From: WHUA01 sp963711215
Lineage (GTDB): Bacteria; Pseudomonadota; Alphaproteobacteria; UBA8366
Assembly (NCBI GenBank): GCA_963711215.1
Contig: CAVQDH010000012.1
Span: forward strand, 186,001 to 250,000
DNA length: 64,000 nt
Direction: 5' to 3'
The first letter of the stretch is position 1. Each line of letters starts with the position of its first letter. A program made the position numbers and the translations under genes. The notes under the pieces were generated by a model, which saw nothing but the letters and a program-made list of their open reading frames with translations, searched no databases and was not told the origin of the DNA. This document shows positions 36,898 to 46,618 of this stretch, one piece after another.

Positions 36898-37794
36898 CTA
36901 GTCGCGCGTTTTCGGCAGCTGGAAGTTGGCGTTGCGCTCGATCACCTTGACCATCTCGCTCATGTCGCCGTTGCGCAGGCCCATGGCGAGCGCCTGCTGC
37001 AAGGTGAGATAGGTGGCGCTCGCCACGTTCTGCGGCACCGCCAGGCGATCCGCCTCCATCTGCCAGAGATGCGTGTCCTTTTCATTAATATAGAGAGGCG
37101 CTTCCATGTCGAACTTCCGGTTCATGATGAAGTTCGGGATCTTGGTCAGCGTGGCGCTGTTCTGCCCCGTGCCGGAATTGATCACCGCCAGCGCCTTTTC
37201 CGGATCGACGCCGCCCTTCGCCACCATGACCAGCGCCTCAAGCCCGATGACGAGGTTGGTGAAGGACATAATGTTGTTGCAGATCTTGGTGAGCTGCGCC
37301 TGCCCGACCTTGTCGCCGACATAATGGATGTCGCGCGCGAAGGCCTTCAGCATCGGCTCGACCCGCTCGTAGACCGCCTTGGGACCGGAGGTGATCACCG
37401 TGATGTCCGCGTTGCGCGCCCGCGCCACGCCGCCGGTGATCGGCGAGTCGAGCATGCCGACGCCCTTCTCCGCGAGCGTCCGCTCGACTTCGGTGACGGC
37501 GTCGGTGCCCATCGTTCCCAGGTTCACGAAAGTCTTCATCCGCTTGCCGTGAATGATGCCGTCGGCGGCGGAGACGACGGCGTGGAAGCTGGCGATGCTG
37601 GGCATGCAGGCGAAGACGATGTCGGCCTCGTCGGCGACCTCGACCGGCGACCCGGCGATGCGCGCCTGTTTCGCCGCCAGCGGCTTCGTCGCCTCGGCCC
37701 TGATGTCGAAAGCGACCAGCGCTTTCTCCTGATCCAGCAGATTGGCCGCCAACGGCATTCCCATGCTGCCCGTCCCGATGAATCCCGCCTTCAT
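36898..37794 (-). CDS. NAD(P)-dependent beta-hydroxyacid dehydrogenase (3-hydroxyisobutyrate dehydrogenase family)
   Basis: 298 residues. N-terminal Rossmann motif GFIGTGSMGMPLAANLL (~4-20), substrate-binding DSPITGGVARARNADITVI (the family DAPVSGG motif) at ~115-133, and the catalytic Lys in GQAQLTKICNNIM (~165-178). The C-terminal all-helical dimer domain is complete (YINEKDTHLWQMEADRL). Oxidises a 3-hydroxy acid to its semialdehyde in the cytoplasm; the exact substrate is unknown. The NHL gene follows 17 bp downstream, so the two may be co-transcribed. Confidence 0.92.
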   Translation of the reverse strand: MKAGFIGTGSMGMPLAANLLDQEKALVAFDIRAEATKPLAAKQARIAGSPVEVADEADIVFACMPSIASFHAVVSAADGIIHGKRMKTFVNLGTMGTDAVTEVERTLAEKGVGMLDSPITGGVARARNADITVITSGPKAVYERVEPMLKAFARDIHYVGDKVGQAQLTKICNNIMSFTNLVIGLEALVMVAKGGVDPEKALAVINSGTGQNSATLTKIPNFIMNRKFDMEAPLYINEKDTHLWQMEADRLAVPQNVASATYLTLQQALAMGLRNGDMSEMVKVIERNANFQLPKTRD

Positions 37795-38046
37795 GCTTTC
37801 CGTCCCTTTTCATTGCCGAGCGATGCCGCGCCCGCCCCGTCAGCATCGCCGGTCAGGCATGATGGGATCAAGTGCGGCCAGGTTTCCCGGAATGAGTAGA
37901 ATGGCCGCGTTTCGGGCGATGATCGCGTCCACCGATCGAAATTACCTGCTGCTTCGATAAATCCGCGTTTATTCCGTAACCGATATGGTATGAGGGATTG
38001 CAGAAATTGTCGTCGGCACGCGCGAACGTCAGAGGGGAGCTGATCG

Positions 38047-39807
38047 ATGTCACGCAGGTATTGGGTATTGCCGTTCCTGTTGGCTTTTCTGCTCGGCGCG
38101 GCGATGGCGCAGCCCGCCAAGGCCGACTTCGCCAAGGCCACCAAATCCAGCGTCAAGCCTTTCTGTCCCAGCGGAAGCTTCTTCGATCTGCGCAACGGCG
38201 GCGAATGCTGGTCCTGTCCGGCGGGCACCAACCGCACGATCTTTCCGGTCACCAACAACAATGCGTGCAAGAAGCCGGGCTGGAGTGGCTGGAGCAAGGC
38301 CGTCTTCCGCGGCAAGGCGAAGACACCGCAGCCGAAGGGCGCGTTCTACGATATGCGCGGCGGCGGCGAATGGTGGAAATGTCCGGGCAACCGGCCGCGC
38401 CGCACCCTCTACGCCGTGACCGACGCGCGCGCCTGCGCGACGAAAAACATCATCGGCGAGAAGCTGGCGCACGCCCAGTATCTCGGCAAGGTCCACAACC
38501 CGAAGCCGAACGACGCGTTCTACGACCTGCGCGGCGGCGGCGAGTATTGGAGCTGTCCGCGCGGATACAACCGCACGATCTTTCCGGTCACCGCGGGCAA
38601 CGCCTGCGAGCAGCACCATCCCGCCATCGACTTCAGCGCGCGCTATGTGAGCAAGTTCGGATGCCCGAAGGGCACCTTCTTCGACCTCCGGGGCGGCGGC
38701 GAATGCTGGTCCTGCCCCGCCTCGCATCCCTTTCGCACGATCAATCCGGTCACCAGCAACGGCGCCTGCGCGCGCACCTTCGGACAGATCTTCTCCGTCG
38801 ACGGCACGGTCATCTGCAAGCAGGCCGTGGCGGCGATCCGCGACGGCGGAGCGGCCATCGGGAAGTTTCAGGACAGCGTCGACAAGCTCACCGCCCCGGT
38901 CACCGCGCCGATCCAGAAGATGCTGAGCGGCATCGTGCCGGACATCCGCTCGCCGAAGGCGCTCAAGGGCGTGCTCGCCAAGCTTCCCCTCGGCGATCCG
39001 CGCTTTCGCCAGGTCATGGCGGAGCTGGAGCGCATCGCTGACCAGAATCCGGAAAAGCTGGCGAATGCGGTCATGAATCCGAACGTGGTTTGCAGCGGCA
39101 ACGCCAGGCAAATCAGCGACGCCCTGATTGCCGCGGGGCTCCGGCGCGACTTCGCGATCAAGCGGGCGGGCCTGTTCGACGGCTTCCCGATCGGCCGCGC
39201 GGAGGCGCGAGAAGCCGCCGGCGAAAAGAAGCAGGTCCTGTACGTGGTCTCCGGGTCCGTGGCCCTGGTAAAGCAAAACGGTCCGGTCAGCTTGGGCGGG
39301 GCAATCACGATCCAGATCGTCACCAATCTCCGCGACGAGAGCCGGGTCTATTTGAGCCTCGGGCCCACGATCGCCGCGTCGAAGCCCGGCGCGAAGGGCG
39401 CCGGCGCCGAGCTGCACCGGGAATTCGGCATCATGATCTTCCCATACGCGGCGTTCGAGGAGGGCGGCCACGACAAATTCACGCAGATAGAGGAGCTCGG
39501 ATTGGAGCTCGGCTTCGACATCGCGCGGTTCAACGACCTGTTCGGCCGCTATCGCACCGAGCTCGCAAGGCTGGAATGCATCAAGGACACCGCGGACAAG
39601 CTGCCCCAGCGCGCGCGCAAGTCCTGCAAATGGGATGCGGATATCGGCGTCGCCATCTCCTTCTCGCCCAAGGCGTTCAAGGACCCGGGCAACAACATTC
39701 CGGGCTTCGGGCTGAGCTTCGCGCCGCATCGGACGAGCGGCAAGATCACGAGCGAAGATCGGCCCGAGGTCGTCTTCACGGGCGACTATTCCTTCCGGCT
39801 GTTTTAG
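38047..39807 (+). CDS. secreted protein with four Cys/Trp-rich repeats, function unknown
   Basis: I do not recognise this protein. Signal peptide residues 1-27 (WVLPFLLAFLLGAAMAQPAKA). Four ~35-residue repeats at 40-74, 96-130, 154-187 and 206-241 share the pattern FFDLRGGGExWxCPxxxNRTIFPVTxxxAC. Repeats 1 and 4 have four Cys (C-x13-CWSC-x16-C); repeats 2 and 3 have two Cys and an aromatic instead of the second Cys (EWWKC, EYWSC). Residues ~260-586 form a different domain (PVTAPIQKMLSGIVPDIRSP, LYVVSGSVALVKQNGPVSLGG) that ends in Phe (YSFRLF), like many outer-membrane or surface proteins. The frame is intact. GAGGGGAGC precedes the ATG. It stands alone between a dehydrogenase and an amidohydrolase. 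Confidence 0.8.
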   Translation: MSRRYWVLPFLLAFLLGAAMAQPAKADFAKATKSSVKPFCPSGSFFDLRNGGECWSCPAGTNRTIFPVTNNNACKKPGWSGWSKAVFRGKAKTPQPKGAFYDMRGGGEWWKCPGNRPRRTLYAVTDARACATKNIIGEKLAHAQYLGKVHNPKPNDAFYDLRGGGEYWSCPRGYNRTIFPVTAGNACEQHHPAIDFSARYVSKFGCPKGTFFDLRGGGECWSCPASHPFRTINPVTSNGACARTFGQIFSVDGTVICKQAVAAIRDGGAAIGKFQDSVDKLTAPVTAPIQKMLSGIVPDIRSPKALKGVLAKLPLGDPRFRQVMAELERIADQNPEKLANAVMNPNVVCSGNARQISDALIAAGLRRDFAIKRAGLFDGFPIGRAEAREAAGEKKQVLYVVSGSVALVKQNGPVSLGGAITIQIVTNLRDESRVYLSLGPTIAASKPGAKGAGAELHREFGIMIFPYAAFEEGGHDKFTQIEELGLELGFDIARFNDLFGRYRTELARLECIKDTADKLPQRARKSCKWDADIGVAISFSPKAFKDPGNNIPGFGLSFAPHRTSGKITSEDRPEVVFTGDYSFRLF

Positions 39808-39831
39808 GACGAGCGCCCGCCGCCGCGCGCC

Positions 39832-40845
39832 CTAGAGCCGGTAGACGCGCGCCGCCGTGTCGTGGAACAGCTTGGCCCGCTCGGTGGCGGAATAGCCGCG
39901 CGTCATGCGCTTGAAGGCGTTCCACAGCACGGCATAGCCGCAGCTCACCTTGTCGACCGGGAAATTGCTCTCGAACAGGCAGCGGTCGGGCCCGAAATGC
40001 TCGATGGCGGTCTCGTAATAGCGCCGGGTCGCCGCGCAGAGTTCCTCGCTCGTCGGCGGCTTCGGCTTCTCGTGCCAGCCGAAGCCGGCGTATTCCATGT
40101 TGATGCCGCCGAGCTTGACGACGATGTTCGGGCACGCCGCCAGCGCGGCGATGCTCTTCTTCCACTCGGCGAAGATCGCCTCGCGCCGGCCGGCATAGAC
40201 GCCGACGCCGGCGACCCCGCCGAGATGGTTGAGCACCATCGTCGTGTCGGGAAAGGCGCGCGCGAGGTCGACGAAGTCCGGCAGCTGCGGATGCCGGCAG
40301 ACGCCTTCGAAGACCAGGCCGAGCGGCGCCAGCTCGGCGAAGCCTTCGCGAAACTTGGCGTCGCGATAGAGGCCCGGGCCGGTGACGCCGCGGCCACGGT
40401 CGATCGTCGGGTCCGCATCCCAGGCGCCGGTGCGGCGGATGCCGCGGAAGCGGCCGGGCGCGGCGGCGATCAGGGCCTCCAGCACGCCCTTGACCCGCGC
40501 GCCGAGCAACAGCTCCGCGTGGCCGATGATGCCGGCCGCGACCTTCGTCGGCCCGTAGAGGCCGGACGCCGCCATGGCGGCGATGCCGTTGACGAACTCG
40601 ACCTCGCCCACGGGCTTCATCTCTTCCGGCCCGTCGGCGCGGTACATGGCGCGGCATTCGACGAAGACCGAGGAGACGATGTTGTGGCCGGTGCGCAGGT
40701 CCTGCTGGATCTCGTCCATGAGGTAGCGCCGCTCGACGCGGCCCTCGCGGTGATCCCACAGGTGATGGTGGGTGTCGCAGATCGGCAGGTCGGGCTCGAT
40801 CGCCGCTTCCCGGACCTGCGCCAGCCATGCGTCGTTCGTCGCCAT
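39832..40845 (-). CDS. amidohydrolase family protein (TIM-barrel metal-dependent hydrolase), copy 2
   Basis: 337 residues, ATG 40845. Same layout as 27492-28499: DTHHHLWDHREG (His/Asp metal site), NHLGGVAGVGVYAG, VVVKLGGINMEYAGFGWHEKP and FESNFPVDKVSCGYA. Overall roughly 70% identical to copy 1 by eye. An apparent fusion to the upstream peptide-binding protein is a read-through caused by that gene's frameshift. It has its own candidate promoter (40886-40915). Located just past the end of the peptide-uptake operon. Confidence 0.88.
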   Translation of the reverse strand: MATNDAWLAQVREAAIEPDLPICDTHHHLWDHREGRVERRYLMDEIQQDLRTGHNIVSSVFVECRAMYRADGPEEMKPVGEVEFVNGIAAMAASGLYGPTKVAAGIIGHAELLLGARVKGVLEALIAAAPGRFRGIRRTGAWDADPTIDRGRGVTGPGLYRDAKFREGFAELAPLGLVFEGVCRHPQLPDFVDLARAFPDTTMVLNHLGGVAGVGVYAGRREAIFAEWKKSIAALAACPNIVVKLGGINMEYAGFGWHEKPKPPTSEELCAATRRYYETAIEHFGPDRCLFESNFPVDKVSCGYAVLWNAFKRMTRGYSATERAKLFHDTAARVYRL

Positions 40846-40885
40846 GATCCCGTCCCTTCCCCGTTGCGCACGCAGTGCCGCCCTC

Positions 40886-40915
40886 AGGCTAGCATCGCCG
40901 CGCCGCCGGGCCCAA
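40886..40915 (-). promoter_or_regulatory. candidate promoter of amidohydrolase copy 2
   Basis: Minus-strand TTGGGC (40915-40910), 18 bp, TAGCCT (40891-40886), 40 bp before ATG 40845. The spacer and -10 resemble the promoter at 29951-29980 upstream of the operon holding amidohydrolase copy 1. Confidence 0.5.
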
Positions 40916-40997
40916 AACCGGCGGCGCAAACGCGAATGGCCGCCCGTGACGGGGCGGCCATCCTTCGTCTCATGCCGTTGCCGGCGTGAAAGCGCGA

Positions 40998-42609
40998 CTA
41001 TTTCTGGATGTAGATCTGCGTGAGGTCCTGATACCAGCTCTTGGCCTGCGTGAACCCCTTCACCTCGGGACGCAAGCGCCCGCGGGTTCACGTCATGCAC
41101 CACCCACAGCCAGTAGGCGTGGTCGACGACGTATTCGTGGACCTTCGCCAGCAGCGCGTCCTGCTCTTTATGATCGAAGGTAACCTTCACCTTCTCCAGC
41201 ATGGCCTGGAGCGTCTTGTCGCAGACGCCGGCCCAGTTCAGCCCCTTCGGCGGCAGCAGGTCGCAGCTGAAGAAGCGTTCGAAGGCGCTGTAGGGATCGT
41301 AAGTGCCCATGCTGTTGTTGAGGCCCTGGATCGACTTGGCCTTCTCGTCCAGCGGCCCCTTGCCCCGCTGCGCCCGGAGGGCCTGCCATTCCGTCACCTC
41401 GAAGCTGAGATCGACGTTCACTTTCTTGAGCTGCTGCTGGATCAGCTCGTTCATCGGCAAGGGCTGCATCTGGCCGGACCCCGACGGCGAGATCATGAAC
41501 GTCAGCTTGAGCGGCTTGCCCGGGCCGTAGCCGGCTTCCTTGAGCAGGGCTTTCGCCTGTTCCGGATCGTATTTGATGTCGAACTTGGGATGGCCGAACC
41601 ACGGGCTGTCGGGCAGCACGTGCCCCTTGGCCGGCACCGCCAGGCCGTTCAGCAGCCGCACCACCGCGTCGCGGTCGATGGCAAGGTTCAGCGCCTTGCG
41701 GATGCGGATGTCGCCGAGCGGCGTGTTCTCGCCGACCTCGCGCAGCAGGTAAGGCCAGATATGCGGATAGGGATTCGTGATGATCTGCATGCCCGCGGCT
41801 TTCAGGCGCGGGATAGCGTCGGGCGCCGGGGCCTCGATGAAATTGACCTGTCCGGAGAGGATCGCCGCCGTCCGGGTGCTGGCTTCCGGCATCGGCAGGA
41901 GAATCAGCTTGTCGAGCTTCGGCGTCCGCTTCTTGTCCCAGTATTTGTCGTTCCGCACCAGGACGGCGCGCTCATGCGGCACGATCTCCACGACCTTGAA
42001 CGGCCCCGTGCCGGAGGGATGCTTCGCGAACTCCTTCCAGCCGCCGACGTCCTTCCAGTGCTTCGGGCTCGACATGTGGAGATAGACGATCTGCTCGGGA
42101 ATGAGCGAGTTCGGCGACTTGTCGCCGATCGCCACCGTGTAGTCGTCGATCTTGCGCCAGGTCTTGATGCCCGCGAGACGCCACGCCACCGCGCGGCGCT
42201 GGGTCAGGTCGTATTGCGGCGCGGATTCCTTGAAGATCTTGTCCAGGTTCCAGATCACCGCATCGGCCGTGAATTTCGAGCCGTCGTGAAAGGTGACGTC
42301 CTTGCGGAGCTCGAAAATCCATTCCTTCTCGTTCTTCGGGTTCAGGTAATATTTGTTGGACAGCGCCGGCACGAGAACCGGGATCGTCTTGCTCTGGTTC
42401 AAGTTCCAGTACAAGAGCGAGTCATAGATGGTGAAGCCCATCCACCGGATGCCCTCGCCACCCTGATTGGGGGCACCCGTGGCGGTCGGGATATCGGATG
42501 CCGTCATGCCCAGCGTCAGCGTCCCGCCGGCCTGTGCGGCGGTCGCACCGGCGGTGACCGCCACGGCGAGGCCTATCCCCGCCGCCATTCGCTTAAAGTA
42601 GGTCTTCAT
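40998..42609 (-). CDS. ABC transporter substrate-binding protein (peptide/opine type, family 5), one frameshift
   Basis: ~537 residues from ATG 42609. Signal peptide 1-27 (MKTYFKRMAAGIGLAVAVTA). SBP family-5 landmarks: GGTLTLGM, FELRKDVTFHDGSKFTADAV, HPSGTGPFKVVEIVPHERAV, LNLAIDRDAVVRLL. Near 41085 a base is gained or lost. The next frame supplies PEVKGFTQAKSWYQDLTQIY and the stop at 40998, the common ending of this family. Periplasmic receptor for a peptide-like or acylated substrate. It follows an amidase gene and, further upstream, two permeases. Confidence 0.88.
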
Positions 42610-42697
42610 CTGCTTCTCCTGATTTGGCTTTTTTTCGTGCCGCAGGTCTTGGTCGCTGCTTGCTCCCCGAAAGCGTTTATTGACCCGGCTGTCGGCG

Positions 42698-44338
42698 TCA
42701 GCCGGGAAACCGGTGCGTATTCATTGGTTCTTCGGTGAACGGACGCTCACGGCGCAGCCGCTCGACCATCGCCTGGATGTAGGGCGCCGTCGCACAGAGC
42801 TGCTGGAAGGCCCGCGCGTCGAGCTCGAGCCCGGCCCGACGGCACGCCGCCGCGACCTCGCCCCGCTCCTTTTCCGAGAGCGCATCGGGTTCCGGCTCGG
42901 GCACCGGCGGAAGCGCCGCCGAGAATGCCGCGGCGGGGTCGAGCGCCGGCCGCCGGCCGCGCCACGGCGTCGCCATCTCGTAGGCGTGCGCGGCGCGCAT
43001 CACGAGCGCATCGTCAAACGGCTTGCCGACGATCTGCATCGACAGCGGCAGCCCGTCTTCGGTGTAGCCCATGCACTGCACGAGCGCGGGACCGCCGGTG
43101 ACGTTGAACGGCGTCGTCAGCGACGCGGATTTCCAGAACTGGATCGTCCGCCAGGCATCCAGCCGCGGCGCCGGCCCGGGGCCCGCCGTGACGAACAGGT
43201 CGTATTTCTCGTAGAGCGGCGCCATCTCGGCGATCATCTTCCGCCGCTCGCGAAGCGCCTGGGTATAGTCCGACCCGCGCACGAAGATGGCGGCGAGCGA
43301 GCGGCCGAGGAAATCCTCGCCGAAATCGCCGGCCCGCTTGCGCAGGTTCGCCTCGTGCACCGCGTAAAGCTCGGATTCCGCCGAGACGATCTTGACGTCG
43401 TAGTAGTCCTGCGCGGGCCGGATGCGCACGTCCTCGAGCACCGCGCCGAGCGAGCGCAGGACGTCATACGCCGCCTCGAGCGCGTCCTTCACGGCGGGGG
43501 CGACCTTGCAGTCCTCTTCGTAAAGGTGGCGGATCACGCCGATCCGCAGCCCCTTGATGCCGCCGGCAAGCGCGGCGCGATAGTCGGGGACCGGGTTGGT
43601 GGCGCTCGCCGGATCGAGCGGGTCGTGCCCGGCGAGTGCCTGCATCATGATCGCGCAATCCTCGACCGTCCAGGTCAGCGGCCCCGCATGGTCGTAGCTG
43701 AAGGAATTCGCGTAGACGCCGTAGCGGCTGACAAGGCCGTAGGTCGGCTTCAGCCCGACGAGACCGCACAGCGCCGCCGGGTTGCGGATCGAGCCGCCGG
43801 TGTCGGACCCCATCGCGCCCATGAGGAAGCCGGCCGCGACCGCCGCGCCGGAGCCGCTCGACGATCCGCCCGTCGCATGCTCCCGCTTCCACGGGTTGCG
43901 CGCGGGCGGCCAGGGCAGGTCGAAGGACGGCCCGCCATGCGCGAACTCGTGCGTCGACAGCTTGCCGAACAGGACGCCGCCGCTTTCGTCCAGCTTGCGC
44001 ACCGTCGTCGCGTCGAAGTCCGGCACGAAATCGGCGCAGACCTTCGAATGACCGGTCGTCCGGATTCCCTTGGTGCAATAAATGTCCTTCAGCCCGTAGG
44101 GGACGCCGTGCAGCGGCCCGCGGTATTTGCCGCCCATGATCGCGTCTTCCGCCTTGCGGGCGTCGTCGAGGGCGCGGTCCGCGGTCAGCGTGATGAAGGC
44201 GTTGAGCTGCGGCTCGAGCGCTTCGACCCGCTTGAGCAGCGCCTCCGTAAGCTCGACCGGCGACAGCTTCCGGCTTTCGATCAGCGTCGCGGCTTCGGAA
44301 ATCGTCAGAAAGTGCAACTCTTTATCGACTTCAGGCAT
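42698..44338 (-). CDS. amidase (amidase signature family) in peptide-uptake operon
   Basis: 546 residues with the triad Lys in PYGLKD, Ser in GGSSSGSG and nucleophile Ser in SDTGGSIRNPA. It is ~80 residues longer than the amidase at 30085-31479; the extra C-terminal part (EPEPDALSEKERGEVAAACR to the end) is helical and charged. It lies between DppC-like and binding-protein genes in one direction, so it probably acts on the imported compound in the cytoplasm. Intact. Confidence 0.9.
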   Translation of the reverse strand: MPEVDKELHFLTISEAATLIESRKLSPVELTEALLKRVEALEPQLNAFITLTADRALDDARKAEDAIMGGKYRGPLHGVPYGLKDIYCTKGIRTTGHSKVCADFVPDFDATTVRKLDESGGVLFGKLSTHEFAHGGPSFDLPWPPARNPWKREHATGGSSSGSGAAVAAGFLMGAMGSDTGGSIRNPAALCGLVGLKPTYGLVSRYGVYANSFSYDHAGPLTWTVEDCAIMMQALAGHDPLDPASATNPVPDYRAALAGGIKGLRIGVIRHLYEEDCKVAPAVKDALEAAYDVLRSLGAVLEDVRIRPAQDYYDVKIVSAESELYAVHEANLRKRAGDFGEDFLGRSLAAIFVRGSDYTQALRERRKMIAEMAPLYEKYDLFVTAGPGPAPRLDAWRTIQFWKSASLTTPFNVTGGPALVQCMGYTEDGLPLSMQIVGKPFDDALVMRAAHAYEMATPWRGRRPALDPAAAFSAALPPVPEPEPDALSEKERGEVAAACRRAGLELDARAFQQLCATAPYIQAMVERLRRERPFTEEPMNTHRFPG

Positions 44339-44380
44339 TTCGAGCTTCCTTCTTTACGAATGACGCGGAGCTGCCGCGCC

Positions 44381-45316
44381 TCAAATCCGCATGTCCATCG
44401 CGCTGCGCAAGCCGTCGCTGAGGAGGTTGAAGCAGAGCGACGTCACGAAAATCATCACACCGGGAAGGGCGGCGACGTAAGGGTTGGTCCAGATCGCCTG
44501 CCGCAGCGTGCTCAGCATCAAGCCCCAGTCCGCGGTCGGCGGGGAAACGCCGAGCCCGAGAAAGCTGAGGCCCGAGGCGACGATGATGCTGAAGCTGATC
44601 AGGCTCGTGGCGTAGATGAAGATCGCGCCCAGGACGTTGCCGAGAACGTGGACGCGGATGATGCGGCCCGTTCGCGCGCCGCTCGCCCGCGCCGCGTCGA
44701 CGAAATCGTAGGCGCGGATCTGGGTCGTGACGCTCTCGGCGACGCGCGTGATCGGCGGGATCAGGATGAGCGTCAGCGAGATCAGGACATTGGCGAAGCC
44801 GCCGCCCAGCGCCCCCGAAATCGCGACCGCCAGCAGGACCGACGGAAAGGCGTAGAAGACGTCCATGACGCGCATGATCGCCATGTTCGTCCGGCCGCCG
44901 ACATACCCGGCGACGATGCCGGCGCCGCCACCGATGATCAGCGCGCCCAGCACGGGAAACAGGCCGACGAAAAGCGACACGCGTCCGCCGTAGAGCAGCC
45001 GCGACAGCATATCCCGCCCGAGCTCGTCGGAGCCGAGCAGATAGCCTTCCGTCCCGATCGGAGCCAGGCGCTTGAACACGCTGCCGGCCGCCGGATCGTG
45101 CGGCGCGAGCAAGGGCGCGAAGATCGACGCCAATATGATGAGCAGCAGGATGGCCGCGCAGGCAACGGAAACCTTGTCCCGGCTCAACCGGATACCGACC
45201 ATGGCCCAGTAGCCGCGCCGCTGCAGGTCACCCACCGGAATTTCCAGCACCGGATCGTCGGGCGCGGACAACCCCGGCGGCCCCTCGACCCGGACGGCGA
45301 CTTTCGCTTCGGCCAT
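44381..45316 (-). CDS. ABC transporter permease (DppC/OppC-like)
   Basis: ~311 residues; start ATG 45316 (MAEAKVAVRVEG) chosen because GGAGAGG lies seven bases upstream, two bases after the DppB-like stop. Six helices; the EAA-type loop reads AARASGARTGRIIRVHVLGN (permease-ATPase contact), and the N-terminal DppC_N segment (YWAMVGIRLSRDKVSVACAA) is present. Pairs with 45319-46272. No ATP-binding protein of this type (DppD/DppF) occurs in the window. Confidence 0.92.
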   Translation of the reverse strand: MAEAKVAVRVEGPPGLSAPDDPVLEIPVGDLQRRGYWAMVGIRLSRDKVSVACAAILLLIILASIFAPLLAPHDPAAGSVFKRLAPIGTEGYLLGSDELGRDMLSRLLYGGRVSLFVGLFPVLGALIIGGGAGIVAGYVGGRTNMAIMRVMDVFYAFPSVLLAVAISGALGGGFANVLISLTLILIPPITRVAESVTTQIRAYDFVDAARASGARTGRIIRVHVLGNVLGAIFIYATSLISFSIIVASGLSFLGLGVSPPTADWGLMLSTLRQAIWTNPYVAALPGVMIFVTSLCFNLLSDGLRSAMDMRI

Positions 45317-45318
45317 GG

Positions 45319-46272
45319 TCAGCCTCTCCTGATCCGCGGATCGAGCCATGTCTGCAGGATGTCGGCGACGAGGTTCAGCAGCACGAAGAACATCGCCAGC
45401 ACGAGGATCGTCCCTTGCAGCACGGGAAGGTCGCGCTTGAAGATCGCTTCATTGAGCAGGAAGCCGGTGCCGGGCCAGACGAACACGGTCTCGATCAGGA
45501 TGGACCCGCCCAGAAGGTGGCCGAACTGCAGCCCGGCCACGGCCAGCACCGTCGGCGAAGCGTTTTTCAGCACGTGGCGCAAGATCGCCCGTTGCGGGAG
45601 CCCCTTCGCGCGCAGCCCGTCGACGAAGTCCTGGCTCAGCACCTCGAGCACGCAGGCCCGCGTGGTGCGCGTCATGATGCCCGTCGGGATCATCGACAGC
45701 GCGATCACCGGCAGGATGAGCGACCGCATGTGGTCGGCGTCCCAGACCCAGTCGCGGGAGCTGCCGGTGCCCATCCCCATGGCCGGGAGGATACCAAGCT
45801 GCACGGCGAAGATGATGACGAGAACGATGGCGACCCAGTAATGCGGCACGCTGACCCCGGTCACCGCGAAGGACGTCACCGTCTTATCGATCCAGGTCCC
45901 CTGCCGGTAGGCGGCGACCCCTCCCGCGGTCACCGCGATGACGAGGCTCAACACGGCGGCGATCACGGCGAGGCGCAGCGTGTTGTGCAATGCCGGAATC
46001 AACTCGGCCATGACGGGCCGGTGGGACTGAAGCAACTCGCCGAAATCCCCCCGCGCCGCCCGCGACAGCCAGATCAGATACTGGACCGGGATCGGCTTGT
46101 CGAAGCCATAGGCTTCACGGATACGCTGGACGTCGGCCGCCGACGCTTCGTCGGGCATGACCGCCTGGATCGGGTCGCTCGGCCCTATATAGATGAGGGA
46201 AAAGCATATGATCGTGACGCCGAGCCCGATCGGAATCGCATAGAAGACGCGCCGCAATATGTAACTAAGCAT
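45319..46272 (-). CDS. ABC transporter permease (DppB/OppB-like)
   Basis: 317 residues, six helices, first gene of the importer operon. MLSYILRRVFYAIPIGLGVTIICFSLIY is the typical DppB start; the EAA loop is LRAKGLPQRAILRHVLKNASPTVL and the ending GTILVLAMFFVLLNLVADIL is diagnostic. Works with 44381-45316 and the binding protein 40998-42609. Confidence 0.93.
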   Translation of the reverse strand: MLSYILRRVFYAIPIGLGVTIICFSLIYIGPSDPIQAVMPDEASAADVQRIREAYGFDKPIPVQYLIWLSRAARGDFGELLQSHRPVMAELIPALHNTLRLAVIAAVLSLVIAVTAGGVAAYRQGTWIDKTVTSFAVTGVSVPHYWVAIVLVIIFAVQLGILPAMGMGTGSSRDWVWDADHMRSLILPVIALSMIPTGIMTRTTRACVLEVLSQDFVDGLRAKGLPQRAILRHVLKNASPTVLAVAGLQFGHLLGGSILIETVFVWPGTGFLLNEAIFKRDLPVLQGTILVLAMFFVLLNLVADILQTWLDPRIRRG

Positions 46273-46618
46273 CGGCGATATCCGCCTCGCGCGGACCGCG
46301 GCCTCGCATGGATACTGACTGAGTCACCGATGATCCCCTTCACGAACGAAACAAGACGCCGGGCGGCCCCGGCGGCTGGCGGCTTGGGTTCGAATTTTCT
46401 TCTGTTGGCCGAGATGGGAGAATAAAAGCCCGGCCCTGGTTGGATAGCGCAGTAACTGCACAAGCTGTGCCATGCGCGCGAGACCTGCGATTTTCCCGCA
46501 CTTATCAGTGCGTTGAACGGAATCGGCCGGGAGCCCCGTCCGTCGCGCTGCGCAGGATTGCGGCATGTGCCGCAAACGCCGGGCGCAGGTGGTCAAGAAT
46601 GCGGCAGCAGCGCGGCCT
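46273..46618. other. 346 bp between DppB-like gene and deacylase, no gene seen
   Basis: Both flanking genes read on the minus strand, so this is the leader of the DppB-like operon plus the 3' end of the deacylase. It holds a GC-rich inverted stretch (46358-46384, CGGGCGGCCCCGGCGG area). A promoter for the importer operon must lie here but I cannot pick a convincing -35/-10 pair. No RNA gene recognised. Confidence 0.4.

Noticed and set aside
39832..42609. A 925-residue fusion of peptide-binding protein and amidohydrolase
   Set aside because: The binding protein's own ending is in another frame (stop at 40998); the apparent fusion is a read-through after an indel, and the amidohydrolase has its own ATG and promoter.
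46358..46384. Inverted GC stretch as a riboswitch or small RNA
   Set aside because: The arms are short and imperfect and no known RNA motif is visible; composition alone explains it.
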